20,108 nt of DNA from a virus: the IMG/VR virus record IMGVR_UViG_3300025889_001230, positions 1 to 20,108 of that record; one strand, written 5' to 3'. Under the pieces are notes generated by a model. It did no database searches, was not told the origin of the DNA, and saw only the letters and a program-made list of their open reading frames with translations. Below, one piece after another: positions 6,032-12,663 of the stretch. Each line of letters begins with the position of its first letter. The stretch's first letter is position 1. A program made the position numbers and the translations under genes.

Positions 6032-8527
6032 ATGGTCACGCGGATAGTCCTCACCTCCGGCACGACGTGGAATGTTCCAAGCGACTGGAACAGTTCCAAC
6101 AACACAATCTACGCTATCGGCGCGGGCGGTAACGGCGAAGACGCTGTAGACAATTCTTACGGCGGTGTTGGGGGTGGCGGCGGGGAGTTCCGCGCTGTTC
6201 AGAACGTATCTCTTACCCCGTCTTCAACGGTTGATATTAACATCGCTGCTGGAGGTGCTGGGTCGGGCGCAGATGGCACTTGGCTAAAAAACAACGCCAG
6301 CACTATCGTTTTAGAAGCTAAGAACGGCGGAAACGGCGCGAGCAGAACTGAAGGCTCTGGCGGCACGGGCGGAACCGGCAGCTACATTGCGTTTGACGGC
6401 GGGGCTGGCGGCGCGAACACTAACACAAATAGTAGTGCGGGCGCGGGTGCGGGTGGTGGGTCGTCGGGCGGTCCAAACGGCGCGGGCGAGGTAGGTGGTA
6501 GCGCACAAAGCTCGACAAATCGCGGCGGTGGCGGCGGAGGTGGCGCGGGCGGGTCGTCCAGCACAGCGGGGCAAGACTCCACAACGAGTTCAGGCGGAGA
6601 TGGCGGCGACGGACCAGACGGGACGGGCGGCGGATCAGGCGGGACCCCCGGCGGTGCTGGAACCGCTGGAACGGGGGGTGGCGGCGGGGGCGCGAATAAC
6701 GCGACTGGCGGCACAGTAGCCACTGGCGGTGCGGGCGCGGTTTATTACGAATGGGATAGCGCGTATGGCCCTTCTGGGGGCGGTGGCGGTGGCGGTTCGG
6801 CGTCGGGTAGCGCCGGTACGGGCAATCGCGACGGTGGCGCGGGAGGCACTTACGGCGGCGGCGGTGGCGGTGGCTCTTTTTCATCATCTGTTGGGACGGG
6901 TGGCGCGGGTGGTCAGGGCCTCCTTGTAATTGAATATACTCCGCAAGCTGCAGATCGCGAGGCCGCTCTTAATGTAACTCTCGCCGACGCCACACTTTCT
7001 TCTGCGGCGGAACTCGGGGACGCCCCCACTATCGTTATTTTGTCCTCCGGCACGACTTGGGCTGTTCCGTCAGATTGGAATTCGTCAAACAATTCAATTG
7101 AGGCGATCGGCGCGGGCGGCACTGGCGCGTCAGCCGTTACCAATTCATTGGTCGGCGGTGGCGGCGGCGGCGGAGAATATCGTAAAGCAACGAATGTCAC
7201 ACTAACTGCGTCCAGCACGGTCGATATTAACATACCGGCGGGTGGTGCGGGATCGGCAGCCGATGGCGCTTGGCTAAAGAACGGCGCTGGCGGGGGTGGG
7301 ACAATCATACTTGAAGCCAAGAATGGCGCGAACGCGTCGGGCTCTTCCGGCGGCGCGGGCGGCACTGGCGGAACGGGTGCTGGTGGGAACTACGATGGCG
7401 GCGCGGGCGGCGCAGGGCAGTCCATAGACGCGGCTCGTGGCGGCGCTGGGGGCGGCGGTTCTGCTGGGCCGACAGGCGCGGGGAAAGCTGGCGCGGCTTC
7501 CGTCTCCAATCGCGGCGCTGGTGGCGGTGGCGGTAGCAACGGCGGCAGTTCAACTGCTGGCAATACCAGTCCGTCCGTAAACGTAGGCGGGGACGGCGGC
7601 CAAGGAACTGGCGGTACCGGCGCGGGCATTGGTGGGGGTAACGAAACTGTTGGTGGGAACGCTACGGCAGGCACAGGCGCAGGCGGGGGCGGTGGCGGGT
7701 CAGCCGGGGCGTCCGGGCCTACTCATGGCGGCACTGGAGCAATCGACACAGCATTTGACGCTTCTCACGGGGCGGGCGGTGGTGGCGGCGGCGGCGGCGG
7801 TGGTGGAGCGTCAGCAACGTCCGGAGATGGCGGCGCAGGAGCCACCTATGGCGGCGGCGGCGGCGGCGGCGGACAGTCTGGTTCCGGCACATCGGGATCG
7901 GGCGGCACAGGCGGGCAAGGCATCATTGTAGTTACTTACTTTCCTTCTAGCGCTAATATTAATGCCAGTTTGAGTGTAACGCTTGGAGAGGCAACACTAT
8001 CTTCAGCGGCCAATCTTCCTATTTCAGCAGATTTGTCGGCAACACTTGGGGATGCAACACTATCTTCAACAGCTAATCTTGATATTTCAGCAGATTTGTC
8101 GGCAACGCTTGGAGAGGCAACGCTATCTTCAACGGCTACAATTTCTTTTGCAAACATTAACGCAAATTTAAATATAACGCTTGAAAACGCCTCTTTGTCT
8201 TCAACCGCTACTATAACGCAACCCGTTGTTATTATTGAAGATACTCACGATGGCGATAAAAAAAGGCGTCTTTTCAAGAAAGAAATAAAAGACAAAGAAC
8301 AAAGAAAAAAGAAAATATTGCAAGCATACGAAAAGTTAATAGAAAATAAAAATGAAGAAGTGGAAAGTATAGTCAAAGAATTTGTCATTAAAGATAAAGT
8401 AAAAAACTATGTTTTTGAAAAGAAAAACATAGATTTTGATAAACTTATTAATGATTTAGACAAAGCAGAAAGACTTTGGAACTTATATATAATGATGGAC
8501 GACGAGGAGGTCTTGATTTTATTATGA
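6032..8527 (+). CDS. glycine-rich double-domain protein with repeats, adhesin/head-fibre candidate
   Basis: The 831-residue product has four parts. Residues 1-307 and about 331-636 are two related glycine-rich domains. Each starts with a strand-rich cap (SGTTWNVPSDWNSSNN and SGTTWAVPSDWNSSNN, then IxAIGAGG) followed by long Gly/Ala/Ser/Thr runs, and each ends GGTGGQG or GGAGGQG plus a beta strand. Such domains occur in phage tail-fibre adhesins, where polyglycine-II helices can pack into a sandwich that displays receptor loops. Residues 646-730 hold four copies of an ATLSST-type repeat, with a fifth (ALNVTLADATLSSAAEL) at 312-328 between the domains. Residues 731-831 are Lys/Glu-rich and helical (DTHDGDKKRRLFKKEI, then DKLINDLDKAERLWNLYIM), ending in DDEEVLILL. 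A similar repeat-plus-acidic-tail protein is common next to scaffolds in related phages, so this may be that protein with glycine-rich domains added. The start has a modest GGTGA site. The gene lies in the head module. Confidence 0.85.
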   Translation: MVTRIVLTSGTTWNVPSDWNSSNNTIYAIGAGGNGEDAVDNSYGGVGGGGGEFRAVQNVSLTPSSTVDINIAAGGAGSGADGTWLKNNASTIVLEAKNGGNGASRTEGSGGTGGTGSYIAFDGGAGGANTNTNSSAGAGAGGGSSGGPNGAGEVGGSAQSSTNRGGGGGGGAGGSSSTAGQDSTTSSGGDGGDGPDGTGGGSGGTPGGAGTAGTGGGGGGANNATGGTVATGGAGAVYYEWDSAYGPSGGGGGGGSASGSAGTGNRDGGAGGTYGGGGGGGSFSSSVGTGGAGGQGLLVIEYTPQAADREAALNVTLADATLSSAAELGDAPTIVILSSGTTWAVPSDWNSSNNSIEAIGAGGTGASAVTNSLVGGGGGGGEYRKATNVTLTASSTVDINIPAGGAGSAADGAWLKNGAGGGGTIILEAKNGANASGSSGGAGGTGGTGAGGNYDGGAGGAGQSIDAARGGAGGGGSAGPTGAGKAGAASVSNRGAGGGGGSNGGSSTAGNTSPSVNVGGDGGQGTGGTGAGIGGGNETVGGNATAGTGAGGGGGGSAGASGPTHGGTGAIDTAFDASHGAGGGGGGGGGGGASATSGDGGAGATYGGGGGGGGQSGSGTSGSGGTGGQGIIVVTYFPSSANINASLSVTLGEATLSSAANLPISADLSATLGDATLSSTANLDISADLSATLGEATLSSTATISFANINANLNITLENASLSSTATITQPVVIIEDTHDGDKKRRLFKKEIKDKEQRKKKILQAYEKLIENKNEEVESIVKEFVIKDKVKNYVFEKKNIDFDKLINDLDKAERLWNLYIMMDDEEVLILL
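7967..8221 (+). repeat. tandem 63-base (21-residue) coding repeats
   Basis: Within the glycine-rich gene, units at 7967-8029, 8030-8092 and 8093-8155 are each 63 bases and encode versions of DLSATLGDATLSSTANLDIS. A shorter diverged unit follows at about 8165-8221 after a three-residue insertion. The second and third units are nearly identical at DNA level over most of their length (gatttgtcggcaac, then cttgg, then ctatcttcaac), which indicates recent tandem duplication or slippage. A separate diverged copy lies at 6965-7015 between the two glycine-rich domains. The repeats are in frame, have no spacers of their own and are not a CRISPR array. They probably form short stacked beta elements. 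Confidence 0.9.
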
Positions 8528-8865
8528 GTACAACAAGAATAATCTATGATTCCAAAGGAAAACTTGCTGAATTTGAGGATGATTATTTAATTTGGTCTAG
8601 AAATAATCTAGATTCACCAAGTAAATCATTTAATGTTATTAGGGATATAGACCCGTATAAAAGTATGATTACTGGAGAGATGATCGACAGTAGGTCTAAG
8701 CACAGAGAACACCTCAGAAAGCATAATTGCATTGAGGTCGGAAACGAGAAAATGGAGACAAAGATTCCTGCGTATAAAGATAACAGACGGGAATTACTCC
8801 ATAAACAGCTTGGCGACATGAGTGATCGACAGGCAAACAAAATATTAAAACAACTGAGGGGTTAA
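8524..8865 (+). CDS. conserved small phage protein upstream of scaffold
   Basis: ATG 8524 overlaps the previous stop (ATGA) and gives 113 residues. AGGAGG lies at 8505-8510, a longer spacing than usual. An upstream in-frame ATG at 8476 lies inside the previous gene and is disfavoured. The protein has the pattern FNVIRDIDPYKSMITGEMID, then SRSKHREHLRKHNCIEVGNE, which is common in a family of phage hypothetical proteins found between portal and scaffold genes. The C-terminus is basic and helical (RRELLHKQLGDMSDRQANKI). The HREHLRKHN segment is His/Arg-rich, but there is no proper metal-binding spacing to support a nuclease call. It is probably a head-assembly accessory; function unknown. Confidence 0.75.
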   Translation: MSTTRIIYDSKGKLAEFEDDYLIWSRNNLDSPSKSFNVIRDIDPYKSMITGEMIDSRSKHREHLRKHNCIEVGNEKMETKIPAYKDNRRELLHKQLGDMSDRQANKILKQLRG

Positions 8866-8866
8866 T

Positions 8867-9865
8867 ATGTCTGAAGATTTAGACGAAGATTTGGAAGTAG
8901 AAAACGAAGAAAGTCCAATAGATCGCAAGGATTTATTGGCAAAACAGTTTGAGTATGCTGAAAACTCATCTCAAGAAAGAGATGAAAATGGTAGGTTTAA
9001 ACAGGCAAATCAAGAAATTAATAAGACTGAAGAAGAGTTTATTGAAGAAGAGCCTGTATGGAAAAAGCCGCCAAATAGCTGGAAAAAAGAATATCACGAA
9101 GCATGGATTGGGGCAGACCCTAAGATTCAAGAGTATGCTTGGCAGCGTGAAGAAGAGATGCGCCGTGGGGTAGAGCCTTTGAAGGAAAAGGCTCAGTTTG
9201 CAGATCATATTAATCAAGTCATTGAGCCTTACCTACCGACCATTCGCGGCCTTGGTATAGACCCCGCTACGGCCATTCAGGGGCTTATGAACGCCGATTA
9301 TACGCTTAGAAACAGCGACCCACAGGGCAAGCGGAATTACCTTATGCAGCTTGCCAGAGCGTATGGTATTGACCTTTCCGGCCAAACTAATGATAATAAT
9401 TTCCAAGAACAGTCTCAAAATAGAGACCCTAATTTTTATGCACTTAAAAATGAGTTGCAATCAATTAAGGGCGAAGTTGCGAGTTGGAAACAAGAGCAGG
9501 AACGGGTTAAAGACCAGGAAATCCTGTCGGAAATAAATAGTTTTTCTTCAAAGACTGAGTTTTTTGAAGAGGCAAGACCAGCAATGATTCAACTCCTACA
9601 GAGCGGGATGGCTGGCACGTTAGAAGAAGCCTATGAAAAGGCTACACGTTTAGACAACGATCTTTTTAATAAAATCCAATCGCGCCAACAAGCCGAATCG
9701 GAAAGTAAGAAAAGGGAGTTGGCTGACAAGGCTGCGAAAACAGCCAAAGCAGCGGCATTGAGTGTTAAGACCTCCGCACCCGGAGCTAGGCCCAAGGCCA
9801 AAGCGCAAGATAGGCGCGATCTTTTGAGGGAACAGTTCGATGAACTGGGAGGAGGACGCTTCTGA
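8867..9865 (+). CDS. putative head scaffold protein
   Basis: The 332-residue protein sits directly before the major capsid gene, where scaffold genes lie. Scaffolds fill the procapsid, set shell size and leave before or during packaging. It begins with a very acidic tail (SEDLDEDLEVENEESP). Residues 65-130 contain KKPPNSWKKEYHEAW and EYAWQREEEMRRGVEPLKEK, a pattern of podovirus scaffold-like proteins. Amphipathic helices follow (IEPYLPTIRGLGIDPATAIQ, then YLMQLARAYGIDL) and a charged helical, Ala/Lys-rich C-terminal part (about 275-325, AADKAAKTAKAAAL), fitting coat-binding helix-turn-helix ends of scaffolds. A second in-frame stop (TAA 9875-9877) follows the TGA at 9863-9865. GAGGGG at 8856-8861 precedes the start. 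Confidence 0.8.
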   Translation: MSEDLDEDLEVENEESPIDRKDLLAKQFEYAENSSQERDENGRFKQANQEINKTEEEFIEEEPVWKKPPNSWKKEYHEAWIGADPKIQEYAWQREEEMRRGVEPLKEKAQFADHINQVIEPYLPTIRGLGIDPATAIQGLMNADYTLRNSDPQGKRNYLMQLARAYGIDLSGQTNDNNFQEQSQNRDPNFYALKNELQSIKGEVASWKQEQERVKDQEILSEINSFSSKTEFFEEARPAMIQLLQSGMAGTLEEAYEKATRLDNDLFNKIQSRQQAESESKKRELADKAAKTAKAAALSVKTSAPGARPKAKAQDRRDLLREQFDELGGGRF

Positions 9866-9891
9866 TTAACTGATTAATCTAGGAGCAGAAA

Positions 9892-10893
9892 ATGGCTTTT
9901 GCAAATAGTGACATCAGCGACATCATTGCGACTAATATCCAGAGCCGCACGGGTGAACTCGCTGACAACGTGACGAACAACAATGCGTTGCTTCGTCGCC
10001 TTAAAGAGCGCGGAAACATTAAGACGTTTTCGGGCGGTAACGTAATCCTCGAAGAAATCATGTATAATGACTCTTCGACGAACAACACGAACAGCTATTC
10101 GGGCTACGAAGTGCTGAACGTGTCTCAGAACTCGCCAATTAGTGCGGCGCAGTTCTCCATCACGCAGTATGCGTCTGCGGTGTCAATCTCTGGTCTGGAA
10201 CAGCTTCAGAACAGTGGTAAAGAGGCAATCATTGAACTTCTCGATGGCCGTATGGCCGTCGCTGAAGCGCAGCTTGCCAACCGCATTGGTGGCGACATCT
10301 ACCTAGACGGCACGGGCAACGCTGGCAAGAACATCACGGGTCTTGCGGCGGCTGTTCCGGACTCGCCTTCTTCGGGAACTTATGGCGGCATCAATCGCGC
10401 AACTTGGAGTTTCTGGCGTCCCGTTTCTTATTCGGGTTCTTCGGATGGTGGCGCGGCTGTTAGCTCGTCCAATATCACGGGCTACATGGACGCGGTTGCG
10501 GTTCAGTTGATCCGTGGCACGGACAAGCCCGACCTTATCGTTGCTGATAACAACTACTATAAGCTGTACCTTCAGAGCCTTCAGGCGATCCAGCGCGTTA
10601 CGGACTCCGGTTCGTCGATGGCTGGCGCTGGCTTTGCGTCCCTCAAATATTATGGCGCGGGTATGTCTTCAGACGTTGTTCTTGACGGCGGTATCGGTGC
10701 TGATGCTACCGCGAACCATATGTGGTTCCTCAACACCAAGTATCTGCGCTTCCGTCCTCACGCTAACCGGAATTTCGTTCCGATTGGTGGAGAGCGTCAG
10801 GCAGTCAATCAGGATGCGATCGTCAAGCTGATTGGCTGGGCCGGCAACATGACCTGTTCCGGTTCGCAATTCCAGGGCGTCCTTATTGCTTAA
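9892..10893 (+). CDS. major capsid protein
   Basis: The 333-residue product, directly after the scaffold gene, is the probable coat protein that builds the icosahedral shell (HK97-type fold by family expectation). Its sequence is typical of this podovirus capsid family: NNALLRRLKERGNIKTFSGG near residues 29-48, AVSISGLEQLQNSGKEAIIE near 98-117, LDGTGNAGKNITGLAAAVPD near 139-158, DLIVADNNYYKLYLQSLQAI near 215-234, and LNTKYLRFRPHANRNFVPIG near 279-298. A strong AGGAG site (9881-9885) lies 6 bases before ATG 9892. The gene has visibly more G/C-ending codons than its neighbours, in line with high expression. The stop is followed 14 bases later by the next start. Confidence 0.93.
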   Translation: MAFANSDISDIIATNIQSRTGELADNVTNNNALLRRLKERGNIKTFSGGNVILEEIMYNDSSTNNTNSYSGYEVLNVSQNSPISAAQFSITQYASAVSISGLEQLQNSGKEAIIELLDGRMAVAEAQLANRIGGDIYLDGTGNAGKNITGLAAAVPDSPSSGTYGGINRATWSFWRPVSYSGSSDGGAAVSSSNITGYMDAVAVQLIRGTDKPDLIVADNNYYKLYLQSLQAIQRVTDSGSSMAGAGFASLKYYGAGMSSDVVLDGGIGADATANHMWFLNTKYLRFRPHANRNFVPIGGERQAVNQDAIVKLIGWAGNMTCSGSQFQGVLIA

Positions 10894-10907
10894 TTTGGAG
10901 AATTATC

Positions 10908-11174
10908 ATGGCTAGCACTTTTGGTATTTTGAACTACGCGGGACCGGCTTTTGCGGCTCGCACGACTACCCCAGAGTTGGCTGTTGGTACTGCAAATATT
11001 GGCAATGCCAACGACACTTGGGTCTACGTTAAGGCTACGGAGGCTGTCGCTACTGGTACTTGTAGCGTTGACTCTTCGTTTAACCTGACTGACGCCGCTG
11101 GAAGTTATACTGCCGATACGGCTTTTTCTTCCGGTGACTACGGCTGGGTCCGTTTGACGACTTCGCCGTTCTAA
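10908..11174 (+). CDS. putative capsid decoration protein
   Basis: This 88-residue protein follows the major capsid gene by 14 bases with a good ribosome binding site (GGAG, 10897-10900). It is Thr/Ala/Gly-rich and predicted to be almost all beta: PELAVGTANIGNANDTWVYV, then ATGTCSVDSSFNLTDAAGSY, then GDYGWVRLTTSPF. It has no hydrophobic span, no charged coiled coil and no catalytic motif. Small beta-rich proteins immediately after the capsid gene are commonly head decoration or stabilisation proteins in tailed phages. The name rests on position, size and fold expectation rather than on a specific motif. A strong hairpin follows the stop. Confidence 0.65.
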   Translation: MASTFGILNYAGPAFAARTTTPELAVGTANIGNANDTWVYVKATEAVATGTCSVDSSFNLTDAAGSYTADTAFSSGDYGWVRLTTSPF

Positions 11175-11187
11175 TAAAATAGGTTGA

Positions 11188-11207
11188 GGGGGAGGGAAAC
11201 CTCCCCC
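11188..11207 (+). terminator. perfect GAAA-capped hairpin after capsid genes, possible weak terminator
   Basis: GGGGGAGG (11188-11195) pairs perfectly with CCTCCCCC (11200-11207) around the four-base loop GAAA, a GNRA-type tetraloop. It lies in the only longer gap of the late operon, 13 bases after the decoration gene stop and 24 bases before the next start. No T-run follows (AATACCCTTAAAA), so it is not a classic intrinsic terminator. It could reduce read-through, mark an RNA processing point, or protect the 3' end of the abundant capsid message. Confidence 0.45.
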
Positions 11208-11231
11208 AATACCCTTAAAAGGAGAGGGAAA

Positions 11232-11801
11232 ATGGATAGCGATATTAATAATGCTGATTCAAAACTGACGGTTGAGTTTTACGAAAACGAACAAGAAGGA
11301 AAACTCAAGGGCGTCCCATTTGTAAGAATATTCATCCCAGCAGATCAAAGCCTAGTTCACGATCAGCCAGTTAGAGAAATTGATAAAAAAAGATTTCCTA
11401 GAGAATGGCTCAATTTTCAGATGAGCAACTCTTCTGCTGAAGAAATAGGAATCCCGCTAAGTAAATGGCTGGAAAATAAGCCCGAAGATATTTCAAGTTT
11501 TCAAGTTTCTGAATTGCAAATCTTGAACTTTAGAACAGTTGAACAAGTTGCAATGGCTTCTGATGCTCAAATCCAAAAGATAGGCATGGGCGCAATGGGA
11601 CTTCGCGAGAAAGCTCGCAACTATGTAAACAACGTGAATAATTCTCAGAACTCCAAAGAGCTTCAGTCTGCAAAAGACGAGATCGAGCAGCTAAAAAGCC
11701 AGATGAAAGAACTGATTTCTCAGAAAAAGGTCGGAAGGCCGAGGAAAGAGGAAGTAAATGTCAAGTACGATGTTGGAACTAGTCACGCAGGTGGCGAATG
11801 A
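11232..11801 (+). CDS. conserved phage protein with HhH-like segment and coiled coil
   Basis: I choose ATG 11232, directly behind a strong GGAGAGG region, giving 189 residues. The frame extends further upstream only through the hairpin. The N-terminal part (KLTVEFYENE, then GVPFVRIFIPADQSLVHDQP, then KKRFPREW) and the middle part (FRTVEQVAMASDAQIQKIGM, then LREKARNYV) recur in hypothetical phage proteins placed between capsid and adaptor genes. The TVEQxAxxSDxxxxxIGMGxxxLRxKA segment resembles a helix-hairpin-helix/SAM-like pair of helices that usually contact DNA or protein. The C-terminus is a charged coiled coil (about 143-165) ending in the basic motif KKVGRPRKEE, a possible AT-hook-like GRP. 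The end overlaps the next gene by 44 bases. Function unknown. Confidence 0.75.
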   Translation: MDSDINNADSKLTVEFYENEQEGKLKGVPFVRIFIPADQSLVHDQPVREIDKKRFPREWLNFQMSNSSAEEIGIPLSKWLENKPEDISSFQVSELQILNFRTVEQVAMASDAQIQKIGMGAMGLREKARNYVNNVNNSQNSKELQSAKDEIEQLKSQMKELISQKKVGRPRKEEVNVKYDVGTSHAGGE

Positions 11802-12663
11802 ATTAGGTATCCCGGCTCCTACATCTGTAGCGGGTAATACCAACCAAGACATTGTGCAAATCCTGGCACTTATGAACGCCAGCGGATACGAACTTTTGCG
11901 TAAATCCGATTGGCAGCATCTTACGAAAACATATTCTTTCTTTACAGATTACAAGACGACAACCGGAACCTACAGTCCTTCATCAAGAACCATTACTGGT
12001 ATTCCCTCAACCAGCGGTCTTGATACGAAGTATATGATTGTAGGTTCCGGCTTCCCTAACGCCACTTTCATTGAAAGTGTTGATTCCGGTACGCAAGTTA
12101 CGGCAACGCAATATCCTAACGAAACCGTAAGTAACGGAACTATCTATTTCCAAAAAGTAAAATACGATCTTCCAAGCGATTACGATTCTATCGTGCCAAG
12201 AACACAATGGGATAAATCTAAACATTGGGAGATGCTTGGACCGGAAAGTCCTCAACAATGGGAGTGGATATTAAGCGGTTACATAAGCACTGGCCCAAGA
12301 GTTAGATGGAGATTATTATCAGGCTATTTTCAGATTTGGCCGGGATTTAGCAATAATGAATTGCTTGGTTTTGAATATAGGTCAAAGGCTTGGGCAGAGT
12401 CTTCAAGCGGTACGCCAAAGAATAGTTTTAATGTTGATACGGATACCTGCATCTACCCTGACCGTCTTATTGTTCTTATGACAAAGCTAAAGTATTTTGA
12501 AGCAAAAGGCTTCGATACTACAGCAATGTACAGAAACTTCTTGACGGAACTTGAGACTGATATTGCTCAAGACGCCTCTTCGCCAAACCTTTCTTTTGCT
12601 CCCAAGCTAAATTCCATTTTGATTGGATACGACAACATACCGGATAGCGGATACGGCGAATAA
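11758..12663 (+). CDS. head-to-tail adaptor protein (P22 gp4-like)
   Basis: The 301-residue protein starts at ATG 11758 behind a GAGGAAGAGGAAG-type purine region. An alternative start is the in-frame ATG at 11770. The N-terminus STMLELVTQVANELGIPAPT, then NQDIVQILALMNASGYELLR and the SDWQHLTKTYSF that follows, is typical of the podovirus adaptor or packaged-DNA stabilisation family, which docks under the portal after packaging. The remainder is beta-rich with many aromatic residues (PRTQWDKSKHWEMLGPESPQ, then PRVRWRLLSGYFQIWPGF), and a helical end follows (KLKYFEAKGFDTTAMYRNFL, then ELETDIAQD). It is longer than P22 gp4 (about 166 residues), so the comparison is one of role rather than close identity. 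Its stop overlaps the nozzle start (TAATG). Confidence 0.75.
   Translation: MSSTMLELVTQVANELGIPAPTSVAGNTNQDIVQILALMNASGYELLRKSDWQHLTKTYSFFTDYKTTTGTYSPSSRTITGIPSTSGLDTKYMIVGSGFPNATFIESVDSGTQVTATQYPNETVSNGTIYFQKVKYDLPSDYDSIVPRTQWDKSKHWEMLGPESPQQWEWILSGYISTGPRVRWRLLSGYFQIWPGFSNNELLGFEYRSKAWAESSSGTPKNSFNVDTDTCIYPDRLIVLMTKLKYFEAKGFDTTAMYRNFLTELETDIAQDASSPNLSFAPKLNSILIGYDNIPDSGYGE

Noticed and set aside
6382-7365. Several Pro/Ala/Arg-rich minus-strand open frames
   Set aside because: They are mirror images of the glycine-rich coding sequence; high GC removes stops in all frames. Composition alone explains them.
7629-7931. 100-residue plus-strand frame inside the glycine-rich gene
   Set aside because: It is an out-of-frame shadow of Gly-rich codons with no domain or start signal.
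7967-8221. Possible CRISPR-like repeat array
   Set aside because: The repeats are contiguous, in frame and without spacers; they encode a 21-residue protein repeat.
8696-8750. His/Arg-rich HREHLRKHN segment as an HNH-type nuclease
   Set aside because: The spacing and residues do not match an HNH motif, and the segment belongs to a conserved short phage family without nuclease features.
11758-11801. Possible programmed frameshift between two overlapping genes
   Set aside because: The downstream gene has its own ATG and a purine-rich ribosome binding site, and both products make sense separately. No slippery heptamer is evident.
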